Shown: positions 1-7,327 of the stretch, one piece after another
Layout: every line of letters begins with the position of its first letter
Numbering within the stretch: position 1 is the stretch's first letter
From: BMS3Abin12 sp964487445
GTDB lineage: Bacteria > Pseudomonadota > Gammaproteobacteria > 21-64-14
Direction: 5' to 3'
DNA: 33,112 bases
Assembly: GCA_964487445.1 (NCBI GenBank)
Contig: CAZAQG010000017.1
Span: 1 to 33,112, forward strand
The notes under the pieces: model-generated
Database searches by the model: none
The model's input: only the letters and a program-made list of their open reading frames with translations
Told to the model about the DNA's origin: nothing
Program-made: the position numbers and the translations under genes

Positions 1-25
1 CGAAATTAGTGTAGCTATGCGATCC

Positions 26-299
26 CTACTGCTCGGCTGACGCATCGGGTGGCGAATTGATCCAGGCCCGCATCCGGGGGGTGCGTTTTCCCTTGAATCG
101 GGCGGGGTTGGCCTCGTAGGTGGCGTTCAGGGAACCGAAACGTTGTGGGAAACCGAGGGGCGGTATTTCAGGGCCTTGAACCGAGCCTCGGAGAAGGGGT
201 TGTCGTTGCTCACGTGTGTGTGGGGGGCTATGGGTTTTGGTTACCCCCGAGGTCCAGCAGCAGGGTTGCTACCTTGGAGGTCATGCTGGAGCCACGGTA
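26..299 (-). pseudogene. transposase (rve integrase-core, IS3/IS481-like) C-terminal remnant
   Basis: Read on the minus strand, three frames must be joined to recover the C-terminal part of a DDE integrase-type transposase. The pieces, in order, are RGSSMTSK...LLLDLG, then VTKTHS, then HVSNDNPFSEARFKALKYRP, then FPQRFGSL followed by a tail with ANPARFKGK and a TAG stop at 26-28. The frame breaks fall near 241-251, 213-230 and 139-158. The family is recognised from the SNDNPFSE and LKYRPxFPxRFGS motifs typical of rve transposases of IS3/IS481-like elements. The N-terminal half and the catalytic DD residues are not found. This is a dead gene. It lies beside an interrupted tRNA, which supports an element-rich left flank. 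Exact IS assignment needs a database comparison. Confidence 0.75.
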
Positions 300-709
300 G
301 CGCCATCTCCGTCGGGCAAAAGATCCGGACAATAGCAACTTCCAAGGAAAGTTCGAGTTCTCTCAGCCGCTTAAAGTGGCTCCATCCGGCGATCTGCACA
401 TGGCTCCATTAGGGCGCTTTGTCCTCCATAGAGGCGATCGTTGACAGTGCCCAGGGTGGACTTGGGCTTGTCGCGTGGCCTGCGCCCGTGCGAGAATCCG
501 CGCAGTGGTTTCCGGGACGGCGTTTCCAGTTCGGAGATTGGGGTTGCCCCCGGTAGGGGTGGCGTGTTCTGGCAATGGAGATGCTGTGCGACACTCTTGC
601 GACACCTGGGTTGGGTATGGGTCCATTCCCAGCCTAATCAGTCCCCAGAGAATTGTCGCAGGAACGGCCATTTACTGGATAACATCTTGATCGTAAAGTG
701 CTTTTTTGT
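300..709. other. non-coding or degenerate stretch between transposase remnant and tRNA fragment
   Basis: No convincing gene is seen here. The minus strand has short open frames (for example 363-671 and 409-594), but they match no family I recognise, overlap one another and lack a good ribosome binding site. The composition is less GC-rich than the flanking genes near 640-710, including a T6 run at 702-707. The most likely reading is the decayed end of the element whose attachment site is the tRNA-Asp fragment just downstream. Confidence 0.4.
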
Positions 710-756
710 GCCTGTCACGCCGGGGGTCGCGGGTTCGAGTCCCGTCCACTCCGCCA
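710..756 (+). tRNA. tRNA-Asp(GTC) 3' half only (probable att remnant)
   Basis: The sequence contains the anticodon loop CTGTCAC (712-718, anticodon GTC at 714-716), the 3' side of the anticodon stem, a variable region, a complete T arm with TTCGAGT loop, the 3' acceptor strand CCACTCC, discriminator G and encoded CCA at 754-756. The 5' half is missing: the bases before 710 cannot pair with the anticodon stem or the acceptor, and no D arm is present. The fragment therefore cannot give a functional tRNA. A break at the anticodon stem/loop with the 3' part preserved is the usual result of tyrosine-integrase insertion into a tRNA gene. The intact copy would then lie at the far end of the element, to the left of the window. 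The native terminator still follows. Confidence 0.75.
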
Positions 757-771
757 ATGACATCGCCCAGT

Positions 772-803
772 AAGGGGCGCCCGGCTGGCTGGGCGCCCTT
801 TCT
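772..803 (+). terminator. rho-independent terminator of the tRNA-Asp locus
   Basis: An 11-bp stem pairs 772-782 with 791-801 (one G-T wobble) around an 8-base loop, and ends in TTTCT. It lies 15 bases after the tRNA CCA end, so it marks the chromosomal side of the interrupted tRNA gene. Confidence 0.7.
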
Positions 804-1034
804 GCGTTTGTGTCGGTGCAGCGGTGTCCTGGGCCGGATGGACGCCTTTTCACGTCGTGCCCGCTGCGTTACGTTATTGGGCGGGTTTGAACGCAGGGTT
901 CCTTTTCCCAGAGGGGGATGGGGGCGCAGATCGACCCTATGGCCGATCGATCCGGCTGTCAGCCGTAACCCGAAGCCGCCGGTGTAGCCGGTGAGGCATT
1001 CACTCGCCGCCTCGGCCCAACGGAGCGAGACCGC

Positions 1035-2951
1035 ATGCTGCAGACGATTCGAGACCATGCCACCGGGTGGTTCGCTTGGCTTGTGGTCATCCTTATTTCC
1101 GTCCCGTTCGCCCTCTGGGGCATCAATCAGTACTTCGGGAGTTCCGGTCAGAGCGACGTTGCCAAGGTCAACGGCACGGAGATCACCTCGCAGGCCTTCC
1201 AAAAGCGTTTCGAGCAGGAGCAGAACCGCCTCCAGCAATCTCTGGGTCCGCGCTACAGCGAGTTGGTCAATGACAAGCAACTGCGCAAACGGGTGCTGCA
1301 GCGGATGATCGACGAGATGTTGCTGGCGCAGGCCGCGGATGCAACCGGCTTTCGGATCGGCAATCAACTGCTCGCGGCCGAGATCCATGGGATTTCTGCG
1401 TTCCAGGAAAAGGGTCGCTTCTCCCAGCAGCGCTACGAGCAGGTCTTGCGTGCCCAGGGGATGACGCCGTTCACGTTCGAGCCCAAGTTTCGTCGTACGC
1501 TGCTGATCTCGCAGGTCCAGGACGGGATCGTGACCTCGGCGTTCGCGACCCCCCGGGAGGTGGATCAGTTCATCCGCCTCCTGGAACAAAAGCGCGACCT
1601 TTTCTACCTGAAGATACCGCTCTCGCGCTATGAAGCCCGGGCGAGAATCAACCTCGCCGAGGTGCAGGCCTACTATGAGCGGCACAAGGACCGATTCATG
1701 CGCCCGGAGGAAGTGGCGCTGAGTTACCTCGATCTGGACGTCAACCGGATCATGCGCACTATCCCGGTGCACGAACAGGCGCTGCGCAACCTCTATAAGC
1801 AGGAGGCCCAGCGATTCGTGACCCCGGCCGAGCGGCGCGTGCGCCACCTCCTGATCCGGGTCCCCAAGGGTGCCGACCGGAAGGTCGTCGCCCGCGCACG
1901 GGCGCGGGCCGAGAAACTGCTCGCCGAGATCCGTCACGGAGCTTCATTCGCGAAGCTGGCGAAGGAATATTCGCAGGATCCCGGCAGTGCATCCAAGGGC
2001 GGCGATCTCGGTTTCTTCGTCCAGGGCACGATGGCGCCCGCCTTCGGCAAGGCGGTCTTTGCGATCGAGAAGGTCGGGGAGGTCGTCGGTCCGGTGCGCA
2101 CGTCCTTTGGTTTTCACCTCATTCAACTGGAGGCCGTACGTCCGGCCCGCGAGATGCCGTTCAGCAAGGTCAAGAGCGAACTCGCCGTCGAATATCGCAA
2201 GCGCAAGGCCGAAGACCGTTACTACAGTTTCACCAATCGGTTGACGAACCTGACCTACGAACACCCGAATACGCTGGAGATTGCGGCCAAGCGCCTCGGC
2301 CTCAAGATCCGCCGCAGCGGCCTGTTCTCGCGCAAGGGAGGGCAGGGGATCGCCGCCCGAACCAAGGTGGTCCAGGCGGCCTTCAGCCCCGACGTGCTCG
2401 GCGGAAACAACAGCGACCCCCTCGAGTTGGGCCCGACGCGCACGGTGGTAATACGCGTGCGCGAGCACAAACCCGCGGCGCTGAAACCGCTCAATGAGGT
2501 GCGTGCCGAGATCGAGCGAGACCTGCGTGAGGCCTACGCGAAGGTGCAGGCGCACAAGCTGGCGCAGGCCATTATCGGGAAACTGCGTTCGGGGGAATCG
2601 CCGGGCGACGTTGCCAAGGCCGAGCGTCTCGAGTTGAAGCGGGTCCGGGGCGCGACGCGCAGCGATGCGTCGGTGGACGGCGCCATTCTAAGGGCGGTCT
2701 TCACGCTGGGCAGGCCCAAACAGGGCCGCGGTCGCTACACGCAGATCGCGCTCGGGTCGGGTGACTATGCCGTGGTCGGCGTCACCGGCGTCCTGGACGG
2801 CGATCCCAAGGTGCTCTCCAAGAAGAAACGGATCGAGGACCGCCGGGCGCTGGCGCGCGTGTATGGGCAGGGAGAATTCCTGGCGTTTCTGAACAACCTC
2901 AAACGTCACGCCAAGATCGAGATCGAGCAGCGGCAGTTGAACCAACCGTGA
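1035..2951 (+). CDS. ppiD: PpiD-type periplasmic folding chaperone / peptidyl-prolyl isomerase
   Basis: The 638-residue product is inner-membrane anchored with its bulk in the periplasm, where PpiD proteins chaperone secreted proteins leaving the Sec translocon. A single membrane segment spans about residues 13-33, followed by a SurA_N-like chaperone region (about 40-180). A parvulin/PpiC domain covers about 265-367, with VRHLLIRV, a SKGGDLG loop and a SFGFHLI end. A C-terminal region with a second parvulin-like fold remnant follows. Its length matches the family (about 620-640). An SD-like GGAG lies upstream of the ATG. The position, just after a tRNA-Asp and before fabI, matches the hupB-tRNA-ppiD-fabI order I recall from Pseudomonas; hupB must lie beyond the insertion to the left. 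PPIase activity is weak or absent in many PpiD proteins and cannot be judged here. Confidence 0.93.
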   Translation: MLQTIRDHATGWFAWLVVILISVPFALWGINQYFGSSGQSDVAKVNGTEITSQAFQKRFEQEQNRLQQSLGPRYSELVNDKQLRKRVLQRMIDEMLLAQAADATGFRIGNQLLAAEIHGISAFQEKGRFSQQRYEQVLRAQGMTPFTFEPKFRRTLLISQVQDGIVTSAFATPREVDQFIRLLEQKRDLFYLKIPLSRYEARARINLAEVQAYYERHKDRFMRPEEVALSYLDLDVNRIMRTIPVHEQALRNLYKQEAQRFVTPAERRVRHLLIRVPKGADRKVVARARARAEKLLAEIRHGASFAKLAKEYSQDPGSASKGGDLGFFVQGTMAPAFGKAVFAIEKVGEVVGPVRTSFGFHLIQLEAVRPAREMPFSKVKSELAVEYRKRKAEDRYYSFTNRLTNLTYEHPNTLEIAAKRLGLKIRRSGLFSRKGGQGIAARTKVVQAAFSPDVLGGNNSDPLELGPTRTVVIRVREHKPAALKPLNEVRAEIERDLREAYAKVQAHKLAQAIIGKLRSGESPGDVAKAERLELKRVRGATRSDASVDGAILRAVFTLGRPKQGRGRYTQIALGSGDYAVVGVTGVLDGDPKVLSKKKRIEDRRALARVYGQGEFLAFLNNLKRHAKIEIEQRQLNQP

Positions 2952-2992
2952 CTGGAGCGCCGATCGGAGATGCAGCGCCGGGCGGCCATGAG

Positions 2993-3028
2993 CGCCGATG
3001 CGCCTGAAACTCCATCGGCGTATGGTTT
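2993..3028. terminator. hairpin between convergent ppiD and fabI
   Basis: A perfect 8-bp stem pairs 2993-3000 with 3013-3020 around a 12-base loop and is followed by TATGGTTTT. It sits between two converging genes. The T-run serves ppiD on the plus strand; no matching run is seen for fabI. Confidence 0.5.
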
Positions 3029-3076
3029 TCCCGGGACGCCGTTCCTCGATGCGCTGAAGATGTTTATCGTGCCGCT

Positions 3077-3871
3077 TCAGCCGGTCTCCAGGCCGGCGCC
3101 TACGCCGACGATGTGATACCCCGAGTCGACGTACAGGATGTCGCCGGTGATCCCCGCGGCCAGGTCGGAGCACAGGAAAGCGGCCGCGTTGCCTACGTCC
3201 CCGATGGTTACGTTGCGGTGCAGGGGTGCGCTGCGCTCGGCGTAATCGAGGAGGCGACGGAAGTCGCTGATCCCGGCCGCGGCCAGGGTCTTGATGGGGC
3301 CGGCGGAGATTGCGTTGACCCGAATGCCTTCCGGGCCGAGGCAGTTGGCCAGATAGCGGACGTTGGCCTCCAGGCTGGCCTTGGCGAGGCCCATCACGTT
3401 GTAGTTGGGCATCGCGCGCTGGGCGCCCAGATAGCTCAGGGTGAGCAGCGCGCCGTTGCGGCCCTGCATCATGTTGCGCCCCGCCTTGGCGAGGGCCGCA
3501 AAGCTGTAGGAACTGATATCGTGGGCGGTGCGGAAACCTTCGCGGGTCACGCCGTCCAGATAGTCGCCCTGCAACTGCTCGCGCGGGGCGAACGCAACCG
3601 AATGGACGATGATGTCCACGTGATCCCAGTAGTCATCGAGGCGTTCGAAGGCGGCCTCGATCTCCTCGTCGCTGCCGACGTCGCAGGGAATGGCGATGTC
3701 CGAGTCGCATTCGCCGGCGAGTTTCTCGGCGCGGTCCCGGAGTTTTTCCCCCTGGTAGGTGAATGCGAGTTCCGCCCCTTCGCGACGCATCGCCTGCGCG
3801 ATACCCCAGGCGATCGAGCGATTGCTGGCGAGCCCGGCGATCAAGGCGCGTTTTCCGGTCAGCAGTGCCAT
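3077..3871 (-). CDS. fabI: enoyl-[acyl-carrier-protein] reductase [NADH]
   Basis: This 264-residue short-chain dehydrogenase catalyses the last step of each fatty-acid elongation cycle, reducing trans-2-enoyl-ACP with NADH in the cytoplasm. The nucleotide site is the N-terminal GKRALIAGLASNRSIAWGIA. The FabI active site is present as Tyr147 (SYLGA), Tyr157 and Lys164 (YNVMGLAK), in the same spacing as E. coli Tyr146/Tyr156/Lys163. The conserved DISSYSF, RVNAISAGPIKTLAA and DVGNAAAFLCSDL segments follow. The chosen ATG (3869-3871) has an AGGGG ribosome site and gives the family's normal length. A longer open frame to 4024 would add an implausible Arg-rich 51-residue tail. It converges on ppiD and diverges from the transporter operon. 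Confidence 0.97.
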   Translation of the reverse strand: MALLTGKRALIAGLASNRSIAWGIAQAMRREGAELAFTYQGEKLRDRAEKLAGECDSDIAIPCDVGSDEEIEAAFERLDDYWDHVDIIVHSVAFAPREQLQGDYLDGVTREGFRTAHDISSYSFAALAKAGRNMMQGRNGALLTLSYLGAQRAMPNYNVMGLAKASLEANVRYLANCLGPEGIRVNAISAGPIKTLAAAGISDFRRLLDYAERSAPLHRNVTIGDVGNAAAFLCSDLAAGITGDILYVDSGYHIVGVGAGLETG

Positions 3872-3893
3872 GTCGTATCCCCTGTTGCGCGCA

Positions 3894-3910
3894 GCGGGTG
3901 CTGCACCCGC
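3894..3910. promoter_or_regulatory. inverted repeat in the fabI / ABC transporter divergent spacer
   Basis: A perfect 7-bp inverted repeat (3894-3900 with 3904-3910, loop CTG) lies 22 bases upstream of the fabI start, in the 176-bp spacer shared by two divergent genes. It could be an operator or a hairpin in the fabI leader. No recognised regulator site is claimed. Confidence 0.3.
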
Positions 3911-4047
3911 GCGGCGGGATTTGGATGGGCGGTTCGTAGTGCGGTAAGGTACCGGAAATCCATGCATCGGGAAAGGGGCGCCGGCATGCGCAATCCGGCT
4001 TCGGAGCGAGCGGCGGTATCGCACCGCGGAGCGCGCGGCGCAGGCAC

Positions 4048-6258
4048 ATGATGCGTGGCGTTCGGGTTATGCGCCGACGCTCGCGGCATTTCGTCCGGCG
4101 TGGGGCGACGCTGTTGTTGGCTCTGGTTGCATTGTCGCTCGTCGGTTGCAACAAGACGCCGTGGAACGATCCGTATCCGGCCGCCGACGCCCGGGCGAAC
4201 GTGCTCTACAGCGCGTTCTCCGAACGTCCCAAGCACCTGGACCCCGCGCGCGCCTACAGCGCCAACGAGTACGAGTTCATCGCCCAGGTCTACGAACCGC
4301 CGTTGCAATACCAATACCTGGATCGTCCCTACCGCCTGGTTCCGTTGAGTGCCGCAGCCATGCCCGAGGTGACCTACCTGGATGCGTCCGGGGAGCGTCT
4401 GCCCGCCGATGCACCGGCGCGACGCATCGCCTACACCGTGTACCGGATCCGCATCCGGTCCGGTATCCGCTATCAACCGCACCCATGCTTCGCCCGCGAC
4501 CGGCGCGGGCGGCCCCTGTACCTCGACCTCAAGCCCGGCGCGCTCGACGGGATCCGCACCCTCGCGGGTTTTCCGCACACCGGTACCCGGGAACTGGTGG
4601 CCTCCGATTTCGTCTACGAGATCAAGCGCCTCGCCGATCCGCGCCTGCACTCGCCCATCTTCGGTCTGATGAGCGGGTACATCGTCGGGCTCAAGGGGCT
4701 GCGGGCGCGACTGGCCAAGGCGCGGCGCACCGACCCCGACGGCTATCTCGACCTCGCGCGCTACCCGCTCGCCGGGGCGCGGGTCACCGGCCGCTATACC
4801 TACCGCATCGAGATCCACGGCAAGTACCCGCAGTTCCGCTACTGGCTCGCGATGCCGTTCTTCGCGCCGGTGCCGCCGGAGGCCGACCGCTTCTATTCAC
4901 AACCGGGGATGGCGCAGCGCAATATCACGCTCGACTGGTATCCCGTCGGTACCGGCCCCTACATGCTCACCGAGAACAATCCGAACCGACGCATGGTCCT
5001 CACTCGCAATCCGAATTTCCACCACGAGACCTATCCGCGGCGCGGCGCCCCGGGCGATGCGGCGCAGGGTCTGCTGCACGACGCCGGTCGTCCGTTGCCG
5101 TTCGTCGACCGGATCGTGTTCAGCCTGGAGAAGGAGAGCATCCCCTATTGGAACAAGTTCCTCCAGGGTTATTACGATATGTCGGGGATCTCCTCGGGCA
5201 GCTTCGATCAGGCGGTGCAGGTGGGGGCGCAGGGTCAGGCGAGTCTCACCCCGGCCATGCGCGCGAAGGGGATGCGTCTGCGCACCAGCGTGGTCCCCGC
5301 GATTTACTATATGGGGTTCAATATGTCGGACCCCGTCGTGGGCGGCTACTCCGAGCGGGCCCGGGCGCTGCGCGAGGCGATCTCGATCGCCGTCGATTAC
5401 GAGGAGTACATCGCCATCTTCCGCAACGGTCGCGGGATCGCCGCCCAGGGGCCGATCCCCCCCGGCATCTTCGGCCATCGTGCGGGACGCGCGGGGATCG
5501 ACCCGTATGTCTACGATTGGGTCGACGGACGCGCCCGGCGTAAGCCGATCCGTGCGGCCCGCGCACTGCTGGCGCGCGCCGGATACCCGGGAGGTGTGGA
5601 CCGCCATACCGGCGAGCCGCTGATCCTGTACCTGGATAGCGCCTCCTCTTCGGGTCCCGACCAGCAGGCGCTGCTCGATTGGTACCGCAAGCAGTTCGCG
5701 AAGCTCGGCATCCAGCTCGTGGTGCGGAGCACATTCTACAACCGCTTTCAGGACAAGATGCGCAGGGGGACGGAGCAGATCTTCCTGTGGGGTTGGAACG
5801 CGGACTATCCGGACCCGGAGAATTTTCTGTTCCTGCTCTATGGGCCCAACGGCAAGGTCGAGCACGGCGGTGAGAACGCCTCGAACTACGAGAACCCGGA
5901 ATTCGACCGCCTGTTCGTGCGCATGAAAGACATGGACGACGGACCGATGCGCCAGGCGATCATCGACCGCATGCTGCGCATCGTCGACCGCGACGCGCCC
6001 TGGGTCTGGGGCTTCTACCCCAAGGAGTTTCGGCTCTATCAGGTCTGGGATCACAACGTCAAACCGAACCCGATGGCCAACAACTCCCTCAAGTACCTGC
6101 GCATCGATCCGGATCGGCGCGCCCGGCTGCGCCGGCGCTGGAACCGCCCGGTCCTGTGGCCGCTGCTCGCGGGCGTTGCGCTGATGGGACTGTTCATCGT
6201 TCCGGCCGGGATCGCCTATGCGCGCAAGGAACATCGGCGCCCCGGGCGCGGCGCATAA
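4048..6258 (+). CDS. oligopeptide ABC transporter, substrate-binding lipoprotein (SBP family 5) with C-terminal membrane segment
   Basis: The 736-residue product is the extracytoplasmic binding subunit of the peptide/nickel-type importer encoded by the next three genes. A signal peptide with hydrophobic core (about 20-33) ends in a lipobox, LVGC, with Cys34 as the expected lipidated residue. The family 5 fold follows: LDPARAYSANEYEFIAQVYE near the N-terminus, VGTGPYML, FNMSD, and the C-terminal lobe with WGWNADYPDPENF. It is longer than ordinary DppA/OppA (about 540). It also ends in an extra hydrophobic stretch at about 704-725 followed by a basic tail, so the protein may be anchored at both ends. 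ATG at 4048 and ATG at 4051 are both usable; AGG at 4040s fits the second slightly better. Peptides are the likely substrate from the family, but the exact ligand is not readable. Confidence 0.9.
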   Translation: MMRGVRVMRRRSRHFVRRGATLLLALVALSLVGCNKTPWNDPYPAADARANVLYSAFSERPKHLDPARAYSANEYEFIAQVYEPPLQYQYLDRPYRLVPLSAAAMPEVTYLDASGERLPADAPARRIAYTVYRIRIRSGIRYQPHPCFARDRRGRPLYLDLKPGALDGIRTLAGFPHTGTRELVASDFVYEIKRLADPRLHSPIFGLMSGYIVGLKGLRARLAKARRTDPDGYLDLARYPLAGARVTGRYTYRIEIHGKYPQFRYWLAMPFFAPVPPEADRFYSQPGMAQRNITLDWYPVGTGPYMLTENNPNRRMVLTRNPNFHHETYPRRGAPGDAAQGLLHDAGRPLPFVDRIVFSLEKESIPYWNKFLQGYYDMSGISSGSFDQAVQVGAQGQASLTPAMRAKGMRLRTSVVPAIYYMGFNMSDPVVGGYSERARALREAISIAVDYEEYIAIFRNGRGIAAQGPIPPGIFGHRAGRAGIDPYVYDWVDGRARRKPIRAARALLARAGYPGGVDRHTGEPLILYLDSASSSGPDQQALLDWYRKQFAKLGIQLVVRSTFYNRFQDKMRRGTEQIFLWGWNADYPDPENFLFLLYGPNGKVEHGGENASNYENPEFDRLFVRMKDMDDGPMRQAIIDRMLRIVDRDAPWVWGFYPKEFRLYQVWDHNVKPNPMANNSLKYLRIDPDRRARLRRRWNRPVLWPLLAGVALMGLFIVPAGIAYARKEHRRPGRGA

Positions 6259-6281
6259 CGCATCTGAGGTATCACCTCGCC

Positions 6282-7259
6282 ATGATCGCCTATATCATCC
6301 GCCGGATCCTGTACGCGGTGCCGATCCTCATCGGGGTCAATCTCATCACCTTCGTGCTGTTCTTCTCGGTCAATTCCCCGGACGACATGGCCCGCATGCA
6401 GTTGGGGACCAAGCGCGTCACGCCGCAGGCGATCCAGATGTGGAAACATGAGCACGGTTACGACAAGCCGCTGTTGTACAACGCCGCGCAGCGGGGGGTG
6501 GACAGGTTCACCGATACGATCTTTTTCCAGAAGTCCGTGCGGCTGTTCGTATTCGACTTCGGGCGTTCGGACAGCGGTCGGGACATCGGGGCCGACATTC
6601 GCCAACGCATGTGGCCGAGTCTGGCGATCGCCGTTCCGGTATTCGTGGTCGGTCTGCTCACCAACATAACGATGGCGTTGCTGATCGTATTCTTCCGCGC
6701 CACGTATCTCGAGGTGTCCGCGGTGGTGCTCACCGTGGTCTTGATGTCCATCTCCAGTCTCTTCTACATCATCGCCGGGCAGTACCTCGTCGGAAAACTC
6801 ATGCACTTGGTTCCGATCTCCGGCTACGCGGGCGGATTGAGCGCCTTCAAGTTCGTGGTGCTGCCGGTGGTGGTCGGGGTGGTCTCGGGGATCGGATCGG
6901 GGACGCGATGGTATCGCACGATCTTCCTGGAGGAGTTCGGGAAGGACTACGTGCGCACCGCACGGGCCAAGGGCCTGTCGGAGCTTCGGGTCCTGTTCCG
7001 GCACGTGCTTCAGAACGGTATGGTGCCGATCCTGACCGGCGCGATGGTCATCCTGCCGCTGCTGTTCACGGGCAATCTGATCCTGGAGTCGTTCTTCGGC
7101 ATCCCGGGGCTGGGCAGCTATACGATCGACGCGATCCAGAGTCAGGACTTCGCCATCGTGCGCGCCATGGTGTTTCTGGGGTCGGTACTCTACATCGTGG
7201 GACTGTTGCTCACCGACATCTCCTACACCCTGGTGGACCCGAGGATCCGGCTGCGATGA
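6282..7259 (+). CDS. oligopeptide ABC transporter permease, DppB/OppB type
   Basis: This 325-residue inner-membrane permease starts with MIAYIIRRILYAVPILIGVN, the hallmark of DppB-like subunits, and has about six membrane helices. The EAA loop that contacts the ATPase is seen as DYVRTARAKGL followed by FRHVLQNG. The C-terminal DPRIRLR is also typical of the family. The ATG at 6282 is preceded by TGAGGT (6265-6270). An open frame to 6156 only overlaps the upstream gene and is not used. It lies 23 bp after the binding-protein gene, so co-transcription is expected. Confidence 0.93.
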   Translation: MIAYIIRRILYAVPILIGVNLITFVLFFSVNSPDDMARMQLGTKRVTPQAIQMWKHEHGYDKPLLYNAAQRGVDRFTDTIFFQKSVRLFVFDFGRSDSGRDIGADIRQRMWPSLAIAVPVFVVGLLTNITMALLIVFFRATYLEVSAVVLTVVLMSISSLFYIIAGQYLVGKLMHLVPISGYAGGLSAFKFVVLPVVVGVVSGIGSGTRWYRTIFLEEFGKDYVRTARAKGLSELRVLFRHVLQNGMVPILTGAMVILPLLFTGNLILESFFGIPGLGSYTIDAIQSQDFAIVRAMVFLGSVLYIVGLLLTDISYTLVDPRIRLR

Positions 7260-7327
7260 CGCGCCCGGCGGCAGGGACCGGGCCATCGGGATCGGGGCGG
7301 GTGTCCGGCGCCGGCGCGCCATGGTGA
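7256..7327 (+). CDS. tiny bridging reading frame (23 codons) between the two permease genes
   Basis: An ATG overlaps the TGA of the upstream permease (ATGA at 7256-7259). It opens a 23-codon frame that ends in TGA at 7325-7327, two codons past the ATG of the downstream permease (7321). No conserved domain is visible; the peptide is rich in Gly, Pro, Ala and Ser. The downstream permease has no good ribosome site of its own. The frame could therefore carry ribosomes across the 61-bp gap and couple translation of the two subunits. It may equally be chance. Confidence 0.3.
   Translation: MTRPAAGTGPSGSGRVSGAGAPW

Noticed and set aside
640..709. Search for the missing 5' half of tRNA-Asp
   Set aside because: No D arm or acceptor 5' strand is present and the bases do not pair with the 3' half, so a complete tRNA is not called.
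300..709. Second transposase gene on the minus strand (frames 363-671 and 409-594)
   Set aside because: The translations gave no motif I could recognise, so the stretch is listed only as degenerate sequence.
672..1937. 421-codon minus-strand frame from the tRNA fragment into ppiD
   Set aside because: It is antisense to ppiD and crosses the tRNA fragment and terminator; no recognisable protein.
3872..4024. Longer N-terminus for FabI
   Set aside because: It would add 51 Arg/Pro-rich residues; ATG 3871 has an SD site and gives the standard FabI length and numbering.
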